Source: an uncultured Oxalobacter sp. (GTDB taxonomy: Bacteria > Pseudomonadota > Gammaproteobacteria > Burkholderiales > Burkholderiaceae_D). From it: a stretch of DNA of 64,000 bases. The stretch lies in NCBI GenBank assembly GCA_934277985.1, contig CAKQWF010000002.1:1-64000 (forward strand). Direction: 5' to 3'. The notes beneath the pieces were generated by a model, which was not told the origin of the DNA, did not search any database, and worked only from the letters and a program-made list of their open reading frames with translations. Position numbers and translations under genes: made by a program. Of this stretch, positions 47,107 through 56,151 are shown piece by piece (position 1 is the first letter of the stretch; each line of letters opens with the position of its first letter).

Positions 47107-47751
47107 ATGACTGCCATGCAGCGGGTATCGCTCGACAATGCGTCCGTATGGGATTTGGCCTGCAAGGAGCTTGCGCGGCGTGATCCGGTGATGGCGGAAA
47201 GGATCCGTCAGGCAGGCAGTGAACGCTTGACCGGCAAGGGTGATCCTTTCAGGACGCTGGTACGTTCGATTGTAGGGCAGCAGATTTCCGTCAAAGCTGC
47301 GGATGCGATATGGCGGCGCCTGATGGTGGTTTGTCCTGATTGTCGGCCGGCAGGCATTGCGGCGGCCGGTGAAGCTTCACTGGCTTCTTGCGGGCTGTCT
47401 AAACGGAAGATCGATTATCTTCAGGATTTGGCGTTTCATTTTCTCGCGCGTAAAATCCGCATCGATTGCTGGAAAGATATGAGCGATGAGGAAGTGATCG
47501 CCGATCTGGTGCAGGTGCGCGGAATCGGACGCTGGACGGCGGAAATGTTTCTGATTTTCAACTTGCTGCGTCCCGATGTGCTGCCGCTGGATGACGTCGG
47601 TTTGCAAAAGGCAGTCAGTGCGCTTTACTTTTCCGGGCAATCGGTTTCACGCAGTGAAATACGGAAAATCGCCACAAACTGGGTTCCATGGCGTACTGTC
47701 GCGACCTGGTATTTGTGGCGCAGTTTGACACCACTTCCGGTAGAATACTGA
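47107..47751 (+). CDS. alkA: DNA-3-methyladenine glycosylase II (AlkA-like, HhH-GPD)
   Basis: A 214-residue HhH-GPD glycosylase without the long N-terminal domain of E. coli AlkA. Motifs: LVRSIVGQQISVKAADAIWR, the helix-hairpin-helix VQVRGIGRWTAEMFLIFNL, and the catalytic Asp in LPLDDVGLQKAV. It excises alkylated bases. The start directly follows the cysS stop, so the two are translationally close; accA follows after 53 bp. The order cysS-alkA-accA is common in Burkholderiales. Confidence 0.93.
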   Translation: MTAMQRVSLDNASVWDLACKELARRDPVMAERIRQAGSERLTGKGDPFRTLVRSIVGQQISVKAADAIWRRLMVVCPDCRPAGIAAAGEASLASCGLSKRKIDYLQDLAFHFLARKIRIDCWKDMSDEEVIADLVQVRGIGRWTAEMFLIFNLLRPDVLPLDDVGLQKAVSALYFSGQSVSRSEIRKIATNWVPWRTVATWYLWRSLTPLPVEY

Positions 47752-47804
47752 AAAATTCAATTTTGCGACTGCAAAAGCCCTGCGGTCGGTAAAAAGGAGA
47801 TAGT

Positions 47805-48779
47805 GTGGCTAAAACAACTTTTCTCAGTTTCGAACAGCCTATTGCGGAACTGGATGCCAAGATCGAGGACTTGCGTAATGTCCAGGATGATTCGGCTGTC
47901 GATATTTCTGACGAAATCGCCAAACTGGCGCAAAAAAGCCGGCAATTGACCAAGGATATTTATTCAAAACTGACGCCATGGCAGGTTTCACAGATCGCGC
48001 GTCACCCGAACAGGCCCTATACACTGGATTATATCAAGGGCATTTTTACCGATTTTCATGAATTGCACGGTGATCGTGCTTTTGCGGATGATCCGGCCAT
48101 CGTGGGGGGGCTGGCACGTTTCAACGGTATGCCTTGTGTCGTGATGGGACACCAGAAAGGGCGCGATATCAAGGAAAGAAGTTTCCGCAATTTTGGCATG
48201 CCGCGTCCGGAAGGCTATCGCAAGGCGCTTCGTCTGATGCGGCTGGCGGAAAAGTTCAATTTGCCGATTTTCTCCTTTGTGGATACTCCGGGCGCATTTC
48301 CGGGGATCGATGCGGAAGAACGCGGACAGTCGGAAGCGATCGGGCGCAATCTGTTTGCCATGGCCGATCTGAAAGTGCCGATTATCGCCACCATCATCGG
48401 GGAAGGCGGTTCCGGTGGTGCACTGGCGATAGCTGTGGCCGATACCGTGCAAATGTTGCAGTATTCGGTATATTCCGTCATTTCGCCGGAAGGTTGTGCA
48501 TCCATTTTGTGGAAGACGGCGGAACGTGCCAATGAAGCGGCAGAAGCATTGGGACTGACGGCGCAACGTCTGAAGGAAATCGGCATGATCGACCGGATCA
48601 TCGAAGAACCGCTGGGTGGCGCGCATCGGGACATGAACGGCATGATCGCCATTCTGAAACAGGCACTGGCCGAATCGTATGAACAGCTCAGGAATGTGCC
48701 GCTGGCCGATTTGCTGGAAGCGCGTCGTGAAAAATGGCTGAATTACGGCAAATTCAAGGATACGGCCCAAACGAAATAA
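47805..48779 (+). CDS. accA: Acetyl-CoA carboxylase carboxyltransferase subunit alpha
   Basis: A 324-residue alpha subunit of the carboxyltransferase that, with AccD, moves CO2 from biotin to acetyl-CoA to give malonyl-CoA for fatty acid synthesis. Markers: [56 protein letters not shown] and [20 protein letters not shown] start at 47805 with the strong SD AAAAAGGAG. The stop is 12 bp before the probable tilS start. Confidence 0.98.
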   Translation: MAKTTFLSFEQPIAELDAKIEDLRNVQDDSAVDISDEIAKLAQKSRQLTKDIYSKLTPWQVSQIARHPNRPYTLDYIKGIFTDFHELHGDRAFADDPAIVGGLARFNGMPCVVMGHQKGRDIKERSFRNFGMPRPEGYRKALRLMRLAEKFNLPIFSFVDTPGAFPGIDAEERGQSEAIGRNLFAMADLKVPIIATIIGEGGSGGALAIAVADTVQMLQYSVYSVISPEGCASILWKTAERANEAAEALGLTAQRLKEIGMIDRIIEEPLGGAHRDMNGMIAILKQALAESYEQLRNVPLADLLEARREKWLNYGKFKDTAQTK

Positions 48780-48790
48780 TCGAGGCCATT

Positions 48791-50221
48791 TTGCACAAGC
48801 TGGAAAACGAATTCGAACGCGCATTGGAATCTGTTCTGATGCGCGTTTTTTCAATGGAAAAGATCGGTATATCTTCCGGTGAAAAACTGCGTGAGAATAT
48901 GCCGCCGGTAGCCGTCGCGTACAGCGGCGGGCTGGATTCGACAGTTTTATTGACACTGTCGTCACGTATTGCCGAAAAAAAAGGCTTTCCGTTGCTGGCT
49001 TTTCATGTCCATCATGGACTGAATCGTGAGGCAGATGCATGGCTTGCGCATTGCCGCAAAATCTGTGCGGAACAGAATATCGGTTTTGACAGCTGTCGCG
49101 TTGTCGTTGACCGGAAAAGCGGACAGGGGATTGAAGCGGAAGCCAGACGGCAACGTTATATCGCGTTGAACACATTATGCAGGCAACATGGAGTTCAGTT
49201 GCTGTTGACGGCGCATCATCAGGATGATCAGGTCGAAACGGTGTTGCTGCAGTTGATGCGCGGTACCGGTATCGCCGGTATGGCAGGCATGGCACCGGTT
49301 GCGAAAATGCCTGAATCCTCGTCCGAAAACAGATATCTGGGGCGCCCGCTGCTGTCGATTTCCCGGGAAAGGCTTGCGCAGTGGGCGCATGCAGAAGGCT
49401 TGACGCATGTCGAGGATGATTCCAATGACGATGTGCACTATACACGCAATGCGATCAGGCATGAACTGGTTCCGGTTCTTTCCCGAATTTTTCCGGGATT
49501 CGGCAAACGTCTGGAACAGACGGCACAGCATATGCGTTATGCGTTGGATATCCTGAACCATACCGGTATGCTGGATTTGCAGGCATGTACGACAGAAACC
49601 GGAACGCTGGATCTGGCAAAAGCGTCAGTGTTCGATGTCGGCAGGATGGATAATTTGCTGCGTTGCTGGTTAGCGGCAAACGGATTGAACATTCCGTCGG
49701 TGGCATGGTTTGAGCAGATGAAACGACAGCTGCTGTGTGCGCGTCCGGATGCCGCGATCGAATTGCCGCTGGACAGGAAAATCATCAGGCGATACAGAAC
49801 GGAAGCCATTGTCGGCATGTCCGCAGAAGAAGATGACGACGGCAATAAAACAGTTGATATACGCTGGAACGGAGAAGAGGTTTTCGTTCTGGCTGCCTGG
49901 CGTGGAAAGTTGTTCTTCGATTCTGGAGAGAGCGGGATCGATCCGGTATGGCTGAAAAAGCAGACTTTGCAAGTGCGGCCTTATTCAGGTAACGCGATGC
50001 TGAAATTGCCGAAACGTCCGACGCGGAAACTGAAACTGTTGTGCCAGGAAGCAGGGATCGCACCATGGCAACGAAAAGAAATGCCACTGGTTTATATCGG
50101 GGATACGCTGGTGTTCGCAGCCATGCTGGGCCAATCGGTCAAATATGCCGAAAAGGGGAAAAAAGGTATCCGGTTACGTTGGGAATGTCAGGAACAGGTG
50201 TCTTTTAAACGCCAATCCTAA
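48791..50221 (+). CDS. tilS: tRNA(Ile)-lysidine synthase
   Basis: A 476-residue N-type ATP pyrophosphatase that modifies C34 of tRNA-Ile(CAU) to lysidine so it reads AUA. The PP-loop is AVAYSGGLDSTVLLTL; HHGLNREADAWL and LLTAHHQDDQVETVLLQLMRG are further signatures; the C-terminal domain holds RPYSGNAMLKLPKRPTRKLK. The start is uncertain: TTG 48791 has GAGG 5 bp upstream and follows accA at once; an ATG at 48734 would overlap accA by 46 bp and an ATG at 48839 is also possible. Confidence 0.93.
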   Translation: MHKLENEFERALESVLMRVFSMEKIGISSGEKLRENMPPVAVAYSGGLDSTVLLTLSSRIAEKKGFPLLAFHVHHGLNREADAWLAHCRKICAEQNIGFDSCRVVVDRKSGQGIEAEARRQRYIALNTLCRQHGVQLLLTAHHQDDQVETVLLQLMRGTGIAGMAGMAPVAKMPESSSENRYLGRPLLSISRERLAQWAHAEGLTHVEDDSNDDVHYTRNAIRHELVPVLSRIFPGFGKRLEQTAQHMRYALDILNHTGMLDLQACTTETGTLDLAKASVFDVGRMDNLLRCWLAANGLNIPSVAWFEQMKRQLLCARPDAAIELPLDRKIIRRYRTEAIVGMSAEEDDDGNKTVDIRWNGEEVFVLAAWRGKLFFDSGESGIDPVWLKKQTLQVRPYSGNAMLKLPKRPTRKLKLLCQEAGIAPWQRKEMPLVYIGDTLVFAAMLGQSVKYAEKGKKGIRLRWECQEQVSFKRQS

Positions 50222-50224
50222 GCG

Positions 50225-50238
50225 ATGCACTTGTGCAT
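50225..50238. promoter_or_regulatory. Short dyad upstream of lysC
   Basis: ATGCAC-TT-GTGCAT is a perfect 6-bp inverted repeat with a 2-bp centre, right after the tilS stop and 66 bp before lysC. There is no T run, so it is not a terminator; a protein-binding site is possible. Confidence 0.3.
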
Positions 50239-50303
50239 TTCCAACCCAAACTGTAAAGTTAAAAACAGGACTTTTATTTACTTTTCAACACAAGAATAAT
50301 TGT

Positions 50304-51557
50304 ATGGCTTTAGTTGTTCACAAATATGGCGGCACGTCGATGGGTTCTGTTGAACGCATCAAAAACGTCGCACGACGCGTCGCCAAATGGCATAACGCAG
50401 GGTATCAGGTTGTCGTCGTTCCGTCGGCTATGGCGGGCGAAACCAATCGCCTGATCGCGCTGGCACGTGAAATCATGCCTGAGCCGGATCAGCGGGAACT
50501 CGATATGGTGACATCCACGGGCGAACAGGTTTCGATCGGACTGTTGTCGATGGCATTGATGCAGCTTGGAAAGGAAGCGGTTTCCTTTACGGGCTGGCAA
50601 GTACCGGTCAAAACGGATGCATCGCATACCAAGGCGCGCATCCAGTCCATCGATGATAAAAGAATCCGTGAATGTCTTGATCAGGGCAAGATCGTCATCA
50701 TCGCCGGTTTCCAGGGAATCGACGAGGCAGGCGACATCACGACGTTGGGTCGTGGCGGTTCCGATACTTCGGCTGTGGCGATGGCGGCCGCGCTCAAGGG
50801 TTCCGAATGCCTGATCTATACGGATGTTGACGGTGTCTATACCACTGATCCGCGTGTGGTATCGGATGCAAAACGACTGAAAAAAATCACTTTTGAAGAA
50901 ATGCTGGAAATGGCGTCACTGGGCTCCAAGGTATTGCAGACTCGTTCGGTGGAACTGGCAGGCAGCTACCATGTGCCAACACGGGTACTGTCGTCACTGA
51001 CCGATCCGGAAATGCCGCTGGACGAAGAAGCACGCTCCGGCACACTGATTACTTTTGAAGAAGAAAATACCGATATGGAACAAACTGTTATTTCCGGAAT
51101 TGCATTCAGCAGGGACGAAGCGAAGATTACGGTGCTGGGTGTGCCGGATCGTCCGGGTATCGCTTTCCAGATTCTGGGTGCGATCGCCGATGCAAACATT
51201 GAAGTGGATATGATTATCCAGAACCAGTCGGTAGGCGGAAAGACCGATTTTACGTTTACCGTACCGCGTCCGGATTATAACCGTGCGATGGATGTGCTGA
51301 CCAACAAGGTCAAGGCGGAGGTCGGGGCGACCGATATCATCGGGGATGCCAAAGTTTCCAAGGTATCCGCCATCGGTATCGGGATGCGCAGTCATGTCGG
51401 TGTGGCATCCAAAATGTTCGCTACACTGTTCGAGGAAGGTATCAATATCCTGATGATTTCGACGTCCGAAATCAAGATTTCGGTCATCATCGATGAAAAG
51501 TATATGGAATTGGCCGTCAGGGCATTGCACAAGGCTTTCGGGCTGGAAAAAGTGTAA
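50304..51557 (+). CDS. lysC: Aspartate kinase
   Basis: A 417-residue monofunctional aspartokinase, the first step to lysine, threonine, methionine and diaminopimelate. The N-terminal kinase domain starts VVHKYGGTSMGSVERIKNVA and has the FQGIDEAGDITTLGRGGSD loop; two C-terminal ACT domains (about 265-410, DRPGIAFQILGAIADANIEV and FEEGINILMISTSEIKISV) give feedback control by lysine and/or threonine. The start is set at MALVVHKYGG; the frame extends upstream into tilS. The SD is weak. No lysine riboswitch fold was seen in the 82 bp before it. Confidence 0.97.
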   Translation: MALVVHKYGGTSMGSVERIKNVARRVAKWHNAGYQVVVVPSAMAGETNRLIALAREIMPEPDQRELDMVTSTGEQVSIGLLSMALMQLGKEAVSFTGWQVPVKTDASHTKARIQSIDDKRIRECLDQGKIVIIAGFQGIDEAGDITTLGRGGSDTSAVAMAAALKGSECLIYTDVDGVYTTDPRVVSDAKRLKKITFEEMLEMASLGSKVLQTRSVELAGSYHVPTRVLSSLTDPEMPLDEEARSGTLITFEEENTDMEQTVISGIAFSRDEAKITVLGVPDRPGIAFQILGAIADANIEVDMIIQNQSVGGKTDFTFTVPRPDYNRAMDVLTNKVKAEVGATDIIGDAKVSKVSAIGIGMRSHVGVASKMFATLFEEGINILMISTSEIKISVIIDEKYMELAVRALHKAFGLEKV

Positions 51558-51641
51558 TGCAGAATGCATGTTCCGGCGAGTAGGCCGGCGGGCAGCGGTA
51601 CTGGCGAGATGATTCGGCATACAACGAATTCGGAGACGAAC

Positions 51642-52481
51642 ATGTCATACAAATCGATACTGGTTCATCTGGACAAGAAAACGATTGCGGAACGTCGGAT
51701 ACGTATCGCTGCCAATCTGGCCAATGCTGAAGAAGCTTGCTTGCTCGGCGTTGCCATGATCGGTATTTCGACACAGACATTCCAGCAGGCACAGATAGAC
51801 AAAAAAGACCCTGTGCTGGCATCGCACCTGAAGTTTCTCCATGAGCGTGCCGCCCGTTTCGTGCGCGAATTCGAGACGATTGCCAAAAGGATGGGAGTCG
51901 AGTCCTATGAAGGCAGGGTTGTGGATGAAGAAGCCAATCAGGGGGTCAGTCTGCTTGCGCGTGTGGCCGATCTTGTCGTGATCGGGCGTACCGATCTGAA
52001 TGCGAGGTCGCCGATCGTCTCTCCGGATTTTCCGGAATATGTCATGATGAATGCCGGGCGGCCGGTATTGATCATTCCGCCGGAATATGACAAGGATGTT
52101 GTCGGCAAAAGGGTTATGATTTGCTGGAATGCCAGTCGCGAGTCGATACGTGCTGTAGTCGATGCCATTCCGATTCTCCGCCGCGCCGATCTGGTACAGA
52201 TCGTCATGTACAATGTCGACAATGAACCGGATGTCAATGCCGAACTGGCAGGAAGCGATATCGCGCTTTATCTGGCGCGTCACGGTATCAACGTGGAAGT
52301 GCTTCCGCCTCAAAAGAGCAAACGTATCGGCGATGCATTACTGGCTTTCGCAAGGCAACATTCGACGGATCTGCTTGTCATGGGCGGATACGGCCATACA
52401 CGATTCCGTGAATTTTTGCTCGGTGGTGTAACGCGAACGGTTCTTGCTGAGTCCGATATTCCGATTCTCATGTCGCACTGA
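51642..52481 (+). CDS. Universal stress protein, tandem Usp domains
   Basis: A 279-residue protein with two Usp domains. The first (about 1-140) starts YKSILVHLDKKTIAERRIRI; the second (about 150-279) holds the ATP-binding pattern GGYGHTRFREFLLGGVTRTV typical of nucleotide-binding UspA-like proteins, while the first domain has lost it. GGAG before ATG 51642 sets the start. Tandem Usp proteins are stress and starvation survival factors; the specific role is unknown. Confidence 0.9.
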   Translation: MSYKSILVHLDKKTIAERRIRIAANLANAEEACLLGVAMIGISTQTFQQAQIDKKDPVLASHLKFLHERAARFVREFETIAKRMGVESYEGRVVDEEANQGVSLLARVADLVVIGRTDLNARSPIVSPDFPEYVMMNAGRPVLIIPPEYDKDVVGKRVMICWNASRESIRAVVDAIPILRRADLVQIVMYNVDNEPDVNAELAGSDIALYLARHGINVEVLPPQKSKRIGDALLAFARQHSTDLLVMGGYGHTRFREFLLGGVTRTVLAESDIPILMSH

Positions 52482-52557
52482 CCGGCAGACAGATGGCAGA
52501 TACACACAACCGGAACAGGGATATTTTACGTGATGTTGCGTATTTCATGGTTCTGTC

Positions 52558-52585
52558 TTGCAATATCACAAGGTAAAATTATAAT
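52558..52585 (+). promoter_or_regulatory. Sigma-70 promoter ahead of the NMO-like gene
   Basis: -35 TTGCAA (52558-52563), 16-bp spacer, -10 TATAAT (52580-52585). The implied leader to ATG 52777 is about 185 nt. Confidence 0.65.
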
Positions 52586-52776
52586 GGTGCAGTTTGGCTT
52601 GTCTTGCCTCGATCAGGAAGGGCAATGTGCGTGTTTTCAAGACGGAATGCGTGCGTTTTTCCGAAAATTAGGGCTATTTATGCACAAGTTCGACGCAGTT
52701 GAGTATTTTTGGCTCCATTTTCTCCAGAAGAAACGAAAGCAAGGCGCCCAACTTTAACAGTAGTCCAAGGATAGCG

Positions 52777-54021
52777 ATGAAATGTGTTGATGATTTCCGG
52801 CTGGTTTTTAACGGGAAGGAGTATGTCCCGATCATTATTGGTGGAATGGGGGTCGATATTTCCACTCCACAACTGGCGCTGGAGGCTGCCCGGCTGGGCG
52901 GCATAGGACATATTTCCGATGCCATGGCAGTGGATACTGCCGACCGTTATTTCGGTACGCATTTCACTCGTGATAAAACACGCCAGTACAAGGATTTCAT
53001 CAAGATTCAGGACAAGACGGATATCCACTTCGATCTGGGTGCTGTCGAGGAAGCGACGAAGCTGCATGTCCGGAACGTCATGGAGAAAAAACGCGGTGAC
53101 GGTCTGATCTTTACCAATTGCATGGAAAAGCTGACGATGAACGCATCGCGCGATACCTTGCGTGTCCGCTTGCGTGCCGCACTGGATGCCGGAATCGATG
53201 GGATTACGCTGGCAGCCGGATTGCATCCCAATTCATTCAGACTGATCGAAGATCACCCTCGTTTTCGCGATGCCAAACTGGGTATCATCGTTTCCTCGCT
53301 GAGAGCGTTGCAAATCTTTTTGCGACGCAATGCCAAGCTGAATCGTTTGCCGGATTATGTCGTCGTCGAAGGGCCACTTGCCGGCGGGCATCTCGGTTTC
53401 GGTATGGACTGGGCGAAATATGACCTGAAAACGATTGTGGCGGAAATTCTCGAATTCCTGAAAAGGGAAAATCTTTCCATTCCGCTGATTGCAGCTGGGG
53501 GGATTTTCACCGGTTCCGATGCGGTTTCGTTCCTCGAAAACGGTGTCGCGGGTGTTCAGGTCGCGACACGCTTTACCGTATCGAAAGAAAGCGGATTGCC
53601 TGACGATGTCAAACAGGAATATCTGAAAGCCAATGCGGATGATATCGAAGTGAACCAGATATCTCCGACAGGCTATCCCATGCGGATGCTGAAACAGTCG
53701 CCCGCAATCGCCAAAGGGTTGCGTCCGAATTGTGAATCCTATGGCTATATTCTCGAAAACGGGAAATGCGAATATCTGAAATCGTATTATCGTGAGCTGG
53801 AAAGTCATCCTGATGGCAAGAATATCTGCATCAAGGACAAGACCTGTCTGTGTACCCACATGCGTAATTACAATGTCTGGACATGCGGGCATTATACTTA
53901 CCGTCTGAAGGATACGACCCGGAAGTTGCCCGACGGAACATACAGAATTGTCAGTGCGGAACATATTTTCCGTGATTACCAGTTCAGCAAGAATCAGGAA
54001 ATCATGCTTCCGGAAGAGTGA
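52777..54021 (+). CDS. NMO/2-nitropropane-dioxygenase-like flavoprotein with cysteine-rich C-terminus
   Basis: A 414-residue FMN-type TIM barrel related to nitronate monooxygenase and FabK: the N-terminal IIIGGMGVDISTPQLALEAA, a GPLAGGHLG loop, phosphate-binding AAGGIFTGSDAVSFLENG, and GVQVATRF. After the barrel an extra tail of about 100 residues carries six cysteines (GLRPNCESYGY, NGKCEYL, NICIKDKTCLCTHMRNY, WTCGHY), unusual for the family and suited to a metal or Fe-S site. The substrate is unknown. AAGGA before ATG 52777 is good; the frame is open upstream to a TTG at 52699 within the same transcript. Confidence 0.85.
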   Translation: MKCVDDFRLVFNGKEYVPIIIGGMGVDISTPQLALEAARLGGIGHISDAMAVDTADRYFGTHFTRDKTRQYKDFIKIQDKTDIHFDLGAVEEATKLHVRNVMEKKRGDGLIFTNCMEKLTMNASRDTLRVRLRAALDAGIDGITLAAGLHPNSFRLIEDHPRFRDAKLGIIVSSLRALQIFLRRNAKLNRLPDYVVVEGPLAGGHLGFGMDWAKYDLKTIVAEILEFLKRENLSIPLIAAGGIFTGSDAVSFLENGVAGVQVATRFTVSKESGLPDDVKQEYLKANADDIEVNQISPTGYPMRMLKQSPAIAKGLRPNCESYGYILENGKCEYLKSYYRELESHPDGKNICIKDKTCLCTHMRNYNVWTCGHYTYRLKDTTRKLPDGTYRIVSAEHIFRDYQFSKNQEIMLPEE

Positions 54022-54046
54022 GGCATTTTCAAACGAGGTTGTTTGC

Positions 54047-54095
54047 CATAACAGAACAGGCCGCAAGATTGTTTCTTGCGGCCTGTTCTGTTATG
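54047..54095. terminator. 22-bp perfect hairpin between convergent genes
   Basis: A perfect 22-bp inverted repeat (arms 54047-54068 and 54074-54095, beginning CATAACAGAACAGG) around loop TTGTT lies 25 bp after the NMO-like stop and 23 bp before the end of the convergent rubrerythrin-like gene. There is no T run on either side, so termination, if any, would rely on stem strength or another factor. Confidence 0.55.
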
Positions 54096-54118
54096 TGGGG
54101 AAAACGATGAATGGGATT

Positions 54119-54532
54119 TCAGTCCAGGAGCGTTTTCAGGGCTTCTTCATACAGTTTCGCTTCCATACGTTCTGCCTTTGCCAGGGTATCGAACCAGTTT
54201 GCGATGTCTTCCAGATTCTCGTCACGAGCCGTTTCCGCCATTTTCGGGTAAACATCATGGTAAAGGAGGGTAGCGTTTGTAATGGCCGATTGGAGGTTCA
54301 GGCGGGTGATATTGTTGCGCAATCCTGTTTGCGGATTTTTTCCCAGCAATTGCATGTTGCCCATGGCGTGCCCACGACGGATGGATGCGCTGGCACGCAG
54401 TTTGGTGATGATGTCGTTGTGTCCTTCAACATCGGCACGATAGGCCGCATAATCGAAAGTCAAGGCTGACTGGGTTTCATTGAGAATAGCCTCGATAATG
54501 TTTTTTTCAGTTTTTGTTCCCTTGATATCCAT
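54119..54532 (-). CDS. Rubrerythrin-like four-helix protein lacking most diiron ligands
   Basis: A 137-residue protein aligned by eye to the ferritin-like domain of rubrerythrin: it starts DIKGTKTEKNIIEAILNETQ as rubrerythrins start (KGTxTEKNL), and YHDVYPKMAETARDENLEDI matches the MYPxFAxxARxEGfxEIA block. The first Glu (ETQ) and the Glu in KAERMEAK remain. However, the ExxH of helix 2 reads RRGH, the first Glu of the third site is lost and its partner is Asp, and the final His is Glu. No rubredoxin domain follows. It may be a structural or single-metal relative rather than a peroxidase. Convergent with the NMO-like gene. Confidence 0.75.
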   Translation of the reverse strand: MDIKGTKTEKNIIEAILNETQSALTFDYAAYRADVEGHNDIITKLRASASIRRGHAMGNMQLLGKNPQTGLRNNITRLNLQSAITNATLLYHDVYPKMAETARDENLEDIANWFDTLAKAERMEAKLYEEALKTLLD

Positions 54533-54710
54533 ATCATTGACTCCCTGATTGATTTTATGGCAGGTATTCCGGCTGATTCACAATAGCAAAATCCCGTGCC
54601 TTTTCATAACGATGATTCTATTATCTGCTATCTTCGGAATGGAGAAAACCTTTATTACAAAATAATAATCCGGTGAACCTTGCAGGATTGATTATGCGTT
54701 TTTCAAACGG

Positions 54711-54746
54711 AAAACGGTTATCGCTTTGCTTGCGATAACCGTTTTT
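54711..54746. terminator. Bidirectional intrinsic terminator downstream of rho
   Basis: AAAACGGTTATCGC, loop TTTGCTT, GCGATAACCGTTTT: a perfect 14-bp stem with T runs in both directions. It lies about 30 bp beyond the rho stop. Confidence 0.85.
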
Positions 54747-54777
54747 GAAAGGAAAACCGAAGGATCTGTTTTCGGGA

Positions 54778-56040
54778 CTAGCCGCCACGACGCATCAGAT
54801 CGAAAAAATCGGCGTTGTTTTTGGTAGCTTTCATTTTGTCGAGGATAAATTCCATTGCCTCGATTTCATCCATGCCGTAAAGCAGTTTGCGAAGGATCCA
54901 GATTTTCTGCAACTGATCCGGTTTGATCAGCAATTCTTCACGACGTGTTCCCGATTTGTTCAGGTTGATAGCGGGATAAACACGTTTTTCGGCCAAACGG
55001 CGTTCGAGATGGACTTCCATGTTGCCGGTACCCTTGAATTCCTCATAAATGACGTCATCCATACGGCTGCCGGTTTCGACCAGTGCTGTGGCGATAATCG
55101 TCAGTGAACCACCTTCTTCCACATTGCGAGCCGCACCGAAAAAACGTTTCGGGCGCTGGAGGGCGTTGGCATCCACACCGCCGGTCAAAACCTTGCCGGA
55201 AGCGGGAATCACGGTATTGTAGGCACGTGCCAGACGGGTGATGGAATCCAGCAGGATAACGACGTCCTTTTTCATTTCCACAAGCCGTTTGGCTTTTTCA
55301 AGCACCATTTCGGCTACCTGGACATGTCGTGTCGCCGGTTCGTCGAATGTGGAGGCGATCACTTCTCCACGAACCGAGCGCTGCATTTCCGTCACTTCTT
55401 CAGGACGTTCATCGATCAGCAAGACAAAGAGGGTGACATCCGGGTGGTTTGCGGTAATGGCATGGGCCATATGTTGCAGCATGACGGTCTTGCCGGATTT
55501 CGGGGATGCAACCAGCAAACCGCGTTGTCCCTTGCCGATCGGTGCGATCATGTCGATGATACGGCCGGTGATGTTTTCCTGTGCACTGATGTCACGCTCC
55601 AGTTTGAGCGGTTCATCCGGGTGCAAAGGGGTCAGGTTTTCGAACAACATCCGGTGCTTGGAGGCTTCCGGCGGTGCACCATTGACCTTGTCAACCTTGA
55701 CCAGTGCGAAATAACGCTCACCATCCTTGGGGGTTCTGACTTCGCCCTCGATCGAGTCACCCGTGTGGAGATTGAATCGGCGTATCTGTGACGGGGAAAT
55801 ATAAATGTCATCCGTCGATGCCATATAGCTGGCATCCGGCGAACGCAGGAAACCGAAGCCGTCCGGCAGAATTTCAAGCGCACCGTCACCATAGACCTGT
55901 TCTCCGGCCTTGGCACGTTTTTTCAGAATGGCAAACATGAGTTCCTGTTTGCGCATGCGGGCGGCGTTGTCGATATCGAGATTGAGTGCCATGTCCAGCA
56001 GGGCAGACACGTGCATGGACTTTAATTCGGATAAATGCAT
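54778..56040 (-). CDS. rho: Transcription termination factor Rho
   Basis: A 420-residue hexameric RNA helicase that ends transcription at rut-dependent sites. N-terminal domain ([18 protein letters not shown]), RNA-binding cold-shock-like fold ([13 protein letters not shown]), Walker A SPKSGKT in [19 protein letters not shown], Walker [17 protein letters not shown], and the R/Q loop region. No insertion domain. trxA lies 111 bp upstream on the same strand, the classic trxA-rho order. Confidence 0.98.
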   Translation of the reverse strand: MHLSELKSMHVSALLDMALNLDIDNAARMRKQELMFAILKKRAKAGEQVYGDGALEILPDGFGFLRSPDASYMASTDDIYISPSQIRRFNLHTGDSIEGEVRTPKDGERYFALVKVDKVNGAPPEASKHRMLFENLTPLHPDEPLKLERDISAQENITGRIIDMIAPIGKGQRGLLVASPKSGKTVMLQHMAHAITANHPDVTLFVLLIDERPEEVTEMQRSVRGEVIASTFDEPATRHVQVAEMVLEKAKRLVEMKKDVVILLDSITRLARAYNTVIPASGKVLTGGVDANALQRPKRFFGAARNVEEGGSLTIIATALVETGSRMDDVIYEEFKGTGNMEVHLERRLAEKRVYPAINLNKSGTRREELLIKPDQLQKIWILRKLLYGMDEIEAMEFILDKMKATKNNADFFDLMRRGG

Positions 56041-56116
56041 AATCTAAAACTTAAGGGTTCACAACCAGAGAAAAACGAGATGTGCGTTGCAGCTGATAGG
56101 CGATGACGGTGTATGG

Positions 56117-56141
56117 CATGGCGGCAGGATATGCCGCCATG
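56117..56141. other. trxA-rho intergenic hairpin
   Basis: CATGGCGGCA and TGCCGCCATG pair over 10 bp around GGATA, 10 bp after the trxA stop. There is no T run, so it may be a partial terminator or an mRNA 3'-end stabiliser rather than a full stop before rho. Confidence 0.5.
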
Positions 56142-56151
56142 TGGCTGGCGG

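Noticed and set aside
47988..49445. 485-codon frame antisense to accA and tilS
   Set aside because: It spans two well-supported genes on the opposite strand and its peptide is His/Arg-rich noise without family features.
50222..50303. Possible lysine riboswitch before lysC
   Set aside because: Only 82 bp are available, far too short for the lysine riboswitch, and no such fold is seen.
52530..52757. 75-codon frame between the universal stress protein and the NMO-like gene
   Set aside because: It spans the predicted promoter, has no recognisable domain and a poor start; more likely leader RNA.
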